A DNA stretch of 64,000 bases from Siphonodentalium dalli. Its lineage: Eukaryota; Mollusca; Scaphopoda; Gadilida; Siphonodentaliidae. Numbering within the stretch: the first letter of the stretch is position 1; every line of letters begins with the position of its first letter. The notes under the pieces are model-generated. The model worked only from the letters and a program-made list of their open reading frames with translations, searched no databases and was not told the DNA's origin. The stretch lies in assembly GCA_032622095.1 (NCBI GenBank), contig CP136067.1, positions 130,609,030-130,673,029 of the forward strand, written 5' to 3'. Below, in pieces: positions 39,241 to 47,219 of this stretch. The translations under genes were made by a program, and so were the position numbers.

Positions 39241-40265
39241 TTGATCATGGAACATAGTCCCGTCGATGTCTATATGGCACATCAATCCGATGCCCTCATG
39301 GAACATTCATGTTGTTCTGTCGATATCTATACGGCACACAAATCATATTTTATGATGGAACATAGTCCCGTCGATATCCATATGGCAGATCAATCCTATG
39401 TCTTCATGGAACATACATGTAGTTCTGTCGATATATGTACGACACACATATAATATTTTATCACGGAACATAGTCTCGTCAGTATCTGTATGGCACATAA
39501 ATCCGATATGTCATGGAACATAGTTCTGTCGGTATCTATACGGTACATATCATATTTTATGACGGAACATAGTCCCGTCGATATCCATATGGCAGATCAA
39601 TCCTATGTCTTCATGGAACATACATGTAGTTCTGTCGATATATGTACGACACACATATAATATTTTATCACGGAACATAGTCTCGTCAGTATCTGTATGG
39701 CACATACATCCGATATGTCATGGAACATAGTTCTGTCGGTATCTATACGGCACATTTCATATTTTATGATGGAACATAGTCCCGTCGATATCCATATGGC
39801 AGATCAATCCTATGTCTTCATGGAACATACATGTAGTTCTGTCGATATATGTACGACACACATATAATATTTTATCACGGAACATAGTCTCGTCAGTATC
39901 TGTATGGCACATAAATCCGATATGTCATGGAACATAGTTCTGTCGGTATCTATACGGCACATATCAGATTTTATGATGGAATATAGTCCCGTCGATATCC
40001 ACATGGCACATCAATCCTATTTCTTCATGGAACATACATGTAGTTCTGTCGATATCTATACGGCACACATGTAAGATTTTATCACGGAACATAGTCTCAT
40101 CAATATGTTTATGGCACATAAATCCGATATGTAATGGAACGTAGTTATGTCGGTATCTATTAAAATGTGATATGTGCCGTATAGATACCGACATAACTAT
40201 GTTCCATGACAATATCGGATTTATGTGCCATATAGACATCGACGGGACTATGTCCTATGATAAAA
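39241..40265. repeat. Higher-order satellite, 207 bp period made of about 52 bp subunits
   Basis: The subunit reads roughly catggaacatagt, then cgtcgatatctatatggcacat. Four subunits make a unit of exactly 207 bp at matching landmarks 39348, 39555, 39762 and 39969. At about 40150-40180 the orientation flips, so the last about 100 bp are an inverted copy forming a hairpin. Frames on both strands are artefacts. Confidence 0.9.
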
Positions 40266-40299
40266 TTTGATATGTGCCGTATATAGTCGGTAAGCTAGG

Positions 40300-42340
40300 T
40301 ATACCCCCTGTGGACCCCCTACGGGACTCACCGGACTGATTTTTGTATGTACCTGGATGCCTCTAGAGTAGAATTCCGGATGTTAACAAGAAATCATCCT
40401 GGCCGCATATCACGTAATCCAAGATGGCGCCCATGAGGGTCGGAAAATTTCGCGATTTTACCCTATGTCTATTGATATGACGATTGTGGAAAAACTAATT
40501 GAGATATGCCATTGCAATGAACTGCATTTTGTTCCTTCTATAATTCGACGTTAACTGGTATTAAATTTGAAAATCAAAATCCAAGATGGCCGCCAAAATA
40601 TGGCTCATAATTTGAGAAATTTGATTTTTTTTCAACAATTTTATCAGAAAACACACAAAACCAATCATAATATGTCCCACATATTTGAACGTTATGACCT
40701 TTTTATGACCGCAACTGATCCTTCAATATCATCTGACAAAACAATCTGCAATCAACAACTCAGGGAGAAAACAAAAATGGCGCCAGTGCGATCACCTGCA
40801 ACAGTAAGTACATTTCGCAATATAACTCTACGTCTAGTTATATGAAGATTGTGGGTAAACCATTCCCTGTATTACATTGGAATAACATGTGGTGTATTCC
40901 TCGTACCTTTCGGCGTATTTGTGTGTCAATGATGCCAGTAAAGATCCAATATGGCCGCTATGATATGCCTTAATTCAGAGAACATGCCTGTTTTAACGTA
41001 TTTGTGTTTATAATTATAATATTAAGGTTTCGTGGTTTACCTGATATGGAACCCGAGACTTCTCAGGACTTATTTTTGTATGTACCTGGACACATCGAGA
41101 GTAGAACTTTGAATGTTAACAAGAAATCGTCTTAGCGGCACATTCGCAAATTACCCCTAAGTCTATAGTTATATGATGATAGGAAAACAACTGTTTGAGA
41201 TATTAAATTGAGGTAAATTGCATTTTGTTCCTTAATCCATTCTACGTATTGTATTATCTGCGTTCGGTTCATATGGTATAAAACCCTTCTATCCAGCCCC
41301 ACAAACGCAGAGGAATCAGACACCAGGCACGAATTTGTGACAATTTGTATGTAAACGTTACTACAAGTAGCTCCAACCTCAACATTATTCATCATGAACA
41401 TACGTCACGAGTAGCCTATTGAAACAAGATGGGCACCAACTCGTATTTATTAATCATGATATCATCGGATTCAACATCTTCGAAGTCAGAGCTTTCGATG
41501 TTTTCCTCGACAAGCAAATCTTGGAGCGTTGGTGGAAGAATGCCACATTCGGACCACAGTGGCTCTAAACATCCTTCGTCATCAGTCCATCCATTTTGCA
41601 GTGGTGACGGAATAGTAGGTTTAGTCAAATGCGACAGTTTCAGTTGACCAACACTGAAGTTCACTCGTTTTATGTGAGGCGTCAGCATCAAAGATCTCAC
41701 CGTGTCAACGCTCTTCTCTCTAGGAAACCCATACATTGTGGATGTGTCCAAGTCAATGACAACGTCATTTCGAACGTCCCAACAGACACCGAGTTTCCTA
41801 AATTCACTGTGGTAACATTTACTTTTCCTTTAAATGCGAGTTGCAATCTTCTCCCGCGAAGCAACGGAATTAAAGGATGGAAGAGCAAAACTCTGACCGA
41901 GACCGTCTGCAATCTCAGTCAAGTCCATAATCGTCTCTTATTTCCAAGCCCGATATCGAATAGTACAGGAAATACACCACATGTTATTCCAATGTAATAC
42001 AGCAAATGGTTTACCCACAATCTTCATATAACTAGACATAGGGTAATATCGCGAAATGTACTGACTGTTGCGGGTGATCGCGCTGGCGGCCATTTTGTTT
42101 TCTCCCTGAGTAGTCGATTGCAGATTTTTTTGTCAGATGCTATTGATGGATTAGTTGCGGTCATATAAGCGTCATAATATTCTAATATTATGAGTGGTTT
42201 TGTGTTTTTTTCTGAAAAAATTGTTGAAAACAAATAGAATTTCTCAAATTCTGAGCCATATTTTGGCCGCCATCTTGGATTTTGATTTACAAATTTGATA
42301 TCAGTTAACGTAGAATTATAAAAGGAACACAATGAATTAT
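40300..42340. mobile_element. Composite repeat FB2: 370 bp inverted arms plus direct repeats
   Basis: About 40520-40900 is repeated inverted at about 41968-42340. In addition 40325-40560 and 41045-41260 are direct repeats (ttttgtatgtacctgga, agtagaa, tgttaacaagaaatc). Arms include ccaagatggccgccaaaatatggctca. The interior holds a coding fragment on the - strand (41416-41912). No clear terminal motif or target-site duplication is visible, so boundaries are approximate. Confidence 0.65.
41416..41912 (-). pseudogene. C-terminal fragment of the same unnamed repeat-ORF family
   Basis: Two overlapping frames (41697-41912, then 41416-41751) carry motifs I associate with the C-terminus of the family at 23596-26569: RRLQLAFKGKVNV, then YGFPREKSVDTVR, HIKRVNF, IPSP, GWTDDEGCLEPLWS and PPTLQDLL, then an acidic tail ending at a stop at 41416-41418. 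The other copy shows the same layout (YGKRRHVTVNQTR, HTYRANY, YGWEDD, acidic tail). The sequence differs strongly, so this is a different subfamily. A frameshift between the two frames marks it as broken. It lies between the FB2 inverted arms. Confidence 0.6.
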
Positions 42341-42720
42341 AACCACTTGCAAAGAGCATGCAATGTATTCTTGCTAACACACAGTCTTGTTCTAGATTGA
42401 ACACTGAAAAGGAGAGGACTTTGATACAATACTCAGACTAGTTGTCCGATCCTCTCTTCTGTCTTCATCTTTCACCTCATTGTGTTTGTTCAAGTTAGTT
42501 TTGTACATTTGATTGTAAGATGAATATTGGAAGAATAATTTGTGTCGACAGTAATGTCACATGCCGTCAATGGCTATGTCGTTAACATGCCGTCATGCAT
42601 AACCCGCATATCAATGTCGAATATGGTTCTTTACCTTTGCTAGCGTATGTGTGATCGATGCAAACGAGGGCAGCACGAATCGCGTTTTTAGACAAATATT
42701 TAAGTGCATTGTCGCCGACA
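42330..42720 (+). repeat. Dispersed repeat, member 2, uninterrupted
   Basis: This is the contiguous partner of 30361-30620 plus 31605-31790. Homology ends near gttgtcgccg at about 42716, where the gypsy element sequence starts. Confidence 0.6.
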
Positions 42721-43083
42721 ATTCAGAGGGAGAAGCACCGGATGGACGATGCCTGGAGACTGAGTTTCGTCGTCCCCTCCATGCGGCCTGGAAACAGGAC
42801 CTGACACCCCTGACTGAAGACCTTCCATTCCCACCCCCGAATCTTCCTCCTCCCATAGGTGATAGATGTCCAAAGGATCATCATCGAGGCTGGTGGGTAC
42901 AGAAATGGGCGTCCCTGGCCTTACTCTTATCTGTCGTACGGCTCGAAAACCGCCTGACGCCAGTGGAATTACATAATCTACCTCGTCTGAAAACCTCTCC
43001 CACCTCTCCTGGGCCCTGGAACAATACTTGCAGCCCTCACAGGGTAATGATTTCACCCCAATTTCGGGCAACACTCCCCCCAT
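42716..43083 (-). pseudogene. Pol linker between RNase H and integrase, frameshifted and truncated
   Basis: The frame beginning at 43083 overlaps the end of the pol ORF and continues with LPCEGCKYCSRA, a Cys-rich segment that typically follows the RNase H/DALSR end in this gypsy group. The switch of frame falls in a G6 run (CCATGGGGGGAG), so a single-base change is likely. Similarity ends at about 42716 before any integrase motif. Confidence 0.6.
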
Positions 43084-46000
43084 GGAATCCGACTGAGAGC
43101 ATCAGCATTGATGTGCTGATCTCCCTTCCGGTGTTTTACTACCATGTTATAGTGGCTGAGCTCTTCAAGCCATCGAGCCAACTGACCTTGGGGCTCCCGA
43201 AATCCTATCAACCAAGCAAGGCTACCGTGATCCGTCCGGACCGTAAATTCCCGACCCAGGAGATAATGTCGATATTGACGGGTAAATAGAACCACAGCGA
43301 GCAACTCTTTACGGGTTGTGCAATAGTTACGCTGTTCTTTCGTTAGAGATAGACTACCGTAATGGATAACTCGTTCCCTCCCCTCCTGGAACTGAATTAA
43401 TTCAGCACCAACACAGAAACCAGAACTATCTGTGTCACGAATGAATGGGTCTACATTGTTTGGCAATGTTAAAGCCGGAGGCTTTGATATGGCCTGTCGG
43501 ATTGATTCAAAAGCCCTGGCTTGGTCCTCCCCCCACACAAAAGGATTCCTACTTGTAACTAAGTAAAGTGGTTGGGCTAACTTGGCATAATCCTTTACGA
43601 AAGTTCGGTGGTAGTTAGCCAAGCCCAAAAACTTTTCCACATCCTTTCCATTTCGGGGGGTAGGCCACTCCAGGATAGCCTCAGAAGCACCCTCACCCAT
43701 TTCCACCCCATCCTGACTTACTGTTCGACCCAAAAACTGAATTTTCTTCTGGAACAGCACAGATTTACGGGGTTTTAGTTTCAACCTGTGCTGCCGAAAC
43801 CTAGACAAGACTACACTCAGGTTTTTTAAATGATCCAAATAGTCTAAACCCATAACAACGCAATCATCCACGAACGCCAAAGCTACTTTCCACATCAGTC
43901 CTTGAATAACTAGATTAATAGCCCTACAATAACTAGCTGGCGCCCCTGACAAACCGAAACTCATTCGTTTAAATTCAAACAGCCCGTATTTTGTAATGAA
44001 AGCGGACTTAAATTGGTCTTCTGTTTTGATTCGTAATTGATAATACGCCTGATTAGAATCGACTTTGCTTAGCCATTTGTTACCGGCTAACGCATCTAAA
44101 CACTGGTCAACTAACGGAACCGGGTATAAATCTCGTTTAGTGACTGAATTCAGCCTCCGATAATCCAAGCACCACCTAACGGAACCATCAGATTTGCGAA
44201 TTAACACGGGGGCGGAACACCAATCACTAGAACTTGGTTGAATTATACCGGCTTCAAGCAATTTGTTTAAGTGCGATTCTTCCTCTACAAAATGAGCTGG
44301 GGTACGACGCATCCGGAGTTTAACCGGAAGCGCATCCCCAGTTGGGATTTCATGTTGAATTAAATCAAAATCCCCAAGGTCATAATCATGTTGGGCAAAT
44401 ACATCTTGGAATTCAATCAACAATTTTCGCAAGCCCAATTGTTCAATTTCTGATAAGTGACCTCGCGACCTCTCGTACAAGTCCACTAGATAAGAAGGTA
44501 TCTCATCGGCGTTTTGTGCAACCGATACTTTATTGGCACATGGCATTGGTAATGTTTGTGTGATTGAGTCCTTGACAGCCGCACCTGGTGTGGCAATAGC
44601 CTGAGTGACCAACTGACCCCTTCGTAACCGTATCGCCCTGTCAGTCAGATTAACCACACATGCAACTGGAGAGTCCGTGTTAGAGTGAAAACTACTGGCC
44701 ACCAAAAGTGAGGGCTCATGAAAAGAACGCTCCAAAACGAAATCACCATTCAAATTTGATGTTTTACACTTAACCAAGGCTATCCTATGAGGTGGGATGG
44801 TTCTAGTCGATTTCATATATACTTCCGAACAAATGTTATCAACTTGCCTCAGTAACTCATTGGGTGCCGACAAAATATCAGGTCCCTGTGAACCCACATG
44901 TTGAATATCGCCCGGTGACGAATCAATATTATCACAATGGTTTTCCGGGTTTGTTGAACATGACTTAGAAATCGAGACCTCTCCCCCAAACTCCGAACAT
45001 TCTTGCCTACGTACCTTCTTATCATTTGAAATTGGAAATGGGCAGTGATGTGAGTCGAAGTTCAGCCCGGATGAACCAGGCCAAGCCTCTCCCACAAACC
45101 CTGAGCATTTTGCTTCCCCTGTCACTTTTTCACACGACCTGGGAGGCATCCGTTGCAGTGAGTCAAGATTCAGCCCGGACTGGCCAGGCCAAGCCTCTTC
45201 CCCATGCTCCGAATGCTCTTTATCATGCGATAGCTCTGTTCCCCTTGGTTCCTCAGTTGAAATTGGAAACCATTTTGTTTGTGTCGCTTTTTCACACGAC
45301 ATGGGACACGTCCGTTGCAGTGAGTCAAGGCCTAGCCCGGGTGAACCAGGCCCAGCCTCCCCCACATGCTCCGAACGCCTCACATATTCCATTTCACATG
45401 GTTGTTCGATCTGGGCCAAAGACTTACTACAACCCGGGGGCCCAACATTACAATTCCCCCTTCCTATCTCATCAGTTTCTGATGGAACATATTCCTCAAA
45501 CCTGATCATTTCGCCACCCTCAGTGGGAATGCTTTCACCCCCAACAGACAACTCTTTGGCTAACAAATCGAGATAAATGCCATGTTTTTTCATAAAGTCC
45601 AACCCCAACAACATATCATCTTCAATAGGAGCGACATATATATATTCCTCAAATGTTTGACATCCAATATTTATTTGGATGGGCCCTACATATGAACCAG
45701 TGAATTTTGAATTTCTAGCAGCCATCCTCATAGGTACTTGTTTAATGACACTAGGTTTACAATTCAATTTGTTAAAAATTGTGTCAGATATAATGGTGAC
45801 ATCAGCTGCCGTGTCAACGATTGCATGTAGTTCTAGCCCATTTACTAATAAGGGTAGATTTATCATTGACCTCTGAATTCGGCGAATGAAAATTTCCTTC
45901 AAATCGGATGCACCTGTGTCAAATACCTGTTCATCTTGGAAGAATTTACTGGAGTTCTCAGTTACCTCCATACAGAAATCCACTGGATCATGTGTTGATT

Positions 46001-46241
46001 TATGGTCGGGTCCCTCCCCACAAACATTGAGACTTGAAGAACTTATGTCTAACAAATTCCGATCCCACCCAGAATGGTGATCTACCTGTGGCTGTGGTAC
46101 GCGGGGTTGGCCAGTCTTTGACCGACTTTGCCCATGCTCGCACAGCCACCTGTCTTCATCACTCTGCGTGGGGTCCGGGAGATCATTTGAACAACCGCGA
46201 CTTACTCTCTGACCTCTCGAGGAGTCGCGCTGTAGTTTCCC
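43053..46241 (-). CDS. Pol polyprotein: protease, reverse transcriptase, RNase H
   Basis: The long frame from 46055 is open upstream to the shift site at 46235-46241 and lies -1 relative to gag. Counting from 46055, a retropepsin-like segment has DTAA at residues 81-84 (the family usually has DTG or DSG). A spacer follows with three PGxxGL repeats. Reverse transcriptase then shows RWCLDYRRLN, FGLSGAPAS and FVDD at 728-731 (F for the usual Y). RNase H has DTDSSG near 874, the RKEL segment and RTDHGSL. It ends DALSRIP and a stop after a G6 frameshift. These enzymes would mature the particle and copy element RNA. The catalytic acids look intact, but integrase is missing, so this copy is not autonomous. 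Confidence 0.88.
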   Translation of the reverse strand, partial: GKLQRDSSRGQRVSRGCSNDLPDPTQSDEDRWLCEHGQSRSKTGQPRVPQPQVDHHSGWDRNLLDISSSSLNVCGEGPDHKSTHDPVDFCMEVTENSSKFFQDEQVFDTGASDLKEIFIRRIQRSMINLPLLVNGLELHAIVDTAADVTIISDTIFNKLNCKPSVIKQVPMRMAARNSKFTGSYVGPIQINIGCQTFEEYIYVAPIEDDMLLGLDFMKKHGIYLDLLAKELSVGGESIPTEGGEMIRFEEYVPSETDEIGRGNCNVGPPGCSKSLAQIEQPCEMEYVRRSEHVGEAGPGSPGLGLDSLQRTCPMSCEKATQTKWFPISTEEPRGTELSHDKEHSEHGEEAWPGQSGLNLDSLQRMPPRSCEKVTGEAKCSGFVGEAWPGSSGLNFDSHHCPFPISNDKKVRRQECSEFGGEVSISKSCSTNPENHCDNIDSSPGDIQHVGSQGPDILSAPNELLRQVDNICSEVYMKSTRTIPPHRIALVKCKTSNLNGDFVLERSFHEPSLLVASSFHSNTDSPVACVVNLTDRAIRLRRGQLVTQAIATPGAAVKDSITQTLPMPCANKVSVAQNADEIPSYLVDLYERSRGHLSEIEQLGLRKLLIEFQDVFAQHDYDLGDFDLIQHEIPTGDALPVKLRMRRTPAHFVEEESHLNKLLEAGIIQPSSSDWCSAPVLIRKSDGSVRWCLDYRRLNSVTKRDLYPVPLVDQCLDALAGNKWLSKVDSNQAYYQLRIKTEDQFKSAFITKYGLFEFKRMSFGLSGAPASYCRAINLVIQGLMWKVALAFVDDCVVMGLDYLDHLKNLSVVLSRFRQHRLKLKPRKSVLFQKKIQFLGRTVSQDGVEMGEGASEAILEWPTPRNGKDVEKFLGLANYHRTFVKDYAKLAQPLYLVTSRNPFVWGEDQARAFESIRQAISKPPALTLPNNVDPFIRDTDSSGFCVGAELIQFQEGRERVIHYGSLSLTKEQRNYCTTRKELLAVVLFTRQYRHYLLGREFTVRTDHGSLAWLIGFREPQGQLARWLEELSHYNMVVKHRKGDQHINADALSRIPWGECCPKLG
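46196..46241 (-). promoter_or_regulatory. Programmed -1 ribosomal frameshift signal (slippery site plus stem)
   Basis: On the - strand the gag frame reads CAG GGA AAC, giving the heptamer G GGA AAC (46235-46241) in the correct phase for -1 slippage. Five bases later comes CGCGACT (46223-46229), which can pair with AGTCGCG (46196-46202). Directly inside is CCTCGAGAGG, a small second hairpin. The gag stop TAA (46202-46204) sits at the base of the stem, 11 codons after the slip. The pol frame is exactly -1 and open through the overlap. Confidence 0.8.
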
Positions 46242-47219
46242 TGTGCAAATCTATTTTGTTGGTTCCTGGCTGGACAGTGTGCCCTTATGTGGCCAAAACC
46301 CTGACATCCAAAACAGCGAATATTCGTCAAATTCTTTGTGTACTGGGCTGTATTTGGGTTATTCGGGTTCTAATTTTGATTGGCCTCGTAATTGGTTTTC
46401 TTCTGGTAATTGTATTGCCCCTTTTGATTATGATTTCCCATGGCAACCTGACCCTGTGCCCTGCCATCAGATGACTTCCTTACGAATGATGCTAGTTTAC
46501 CAATTTCTGTTGTCAAATTGGACATACTCTGGGACATACTCGACTTAAACGTGTCCATATCCCCCTGGAGGGTTGCAATTCTGTCATCCTCCTCCCGGGT
46601 ACTAGTAAGAGACACGGCCGGCATTCCGAATGAGACTTGCCGGGCCTCTCTCTTTTTCCCATTTCCCTCACCCCGACTTGACAACATATATTGAACACTA
46701 GTTTTGGCCTCTTCCATTGACTCATGCCTAATGCCCTGGTGAAAACTGGCTACCTCTTTGTCCCTCAACCCACGGCAAAACCTCGATGCCAAATGTCCCT
46801 CCAACACTTTGGTTGATGCCCCCTCAAAGACTCTGCACCCTAGATCTTGCAATCTATCGGCCCAATCCTCCAGGGACTCATGAGGTTCCTGACAGGCGTT
46901 ATAAAAGACATTAGCCAAAGTATCTGGTGGCAATGTTTCCCCAAATCTAGTGGCCAATTTTCCCATCATCCATTTGAATCTCCCCTCTGGGTTTTGTTTT
47001 TTTATCATCGTGAAATACTCTGAGGCCTTCCCCTCCAAAGCCCAACAAAGAGTATTACGTTTTTCGGAATCTTCCATATGTCCCGTACTAACAAACGCCA
47101 TAATCTTATCACGAAAAGCCGCAAATTTCCCCTTTCCGTCGTACTTAAGTACACAATGCGGCCTTCTGCCTTTATTTCCCCCATACATGTAGGTACCACC
47201 CCGGGAAACATCGCGACCA
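46202..47219 (-). CDS. Gag C-terminal part: capsid and nucleocapsid, with internal TAG
   Basis: From 47188 the frame encodes a Retrotrans_gag-like capsid (KYDGKGKFAAFRDK, ALEGKASEYF, WADRLQDLG). It stops at TAG 46370-46372 but continues in the same frame through a canonical CCHC zinc knuckle (C-x2-C-x4-H-x4-C, CFGCQGFGHIRAHC, 46274-46315) to TAA at 46202-46204. The TAG lies between capsid and knuckle, one change from CAG. The upstream part of gag (47220-49623) is in another frame. The switch coincides with a G5 run near 47215-47222. The protein would form particles and bind element RNA. Confidence 0.82.

Noticed and set aside
39241-40239. Frames of 64-91 codons in the 207 bp satellite
   Set aside because: They are present on both strands with the period of the repeat.
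40567-42404. 92- and 126-codon frames with similar sequence
   Set aside because: They are the two inverted FB2 arms; similarity reflects the DNA repeat, and no domain is recognised.
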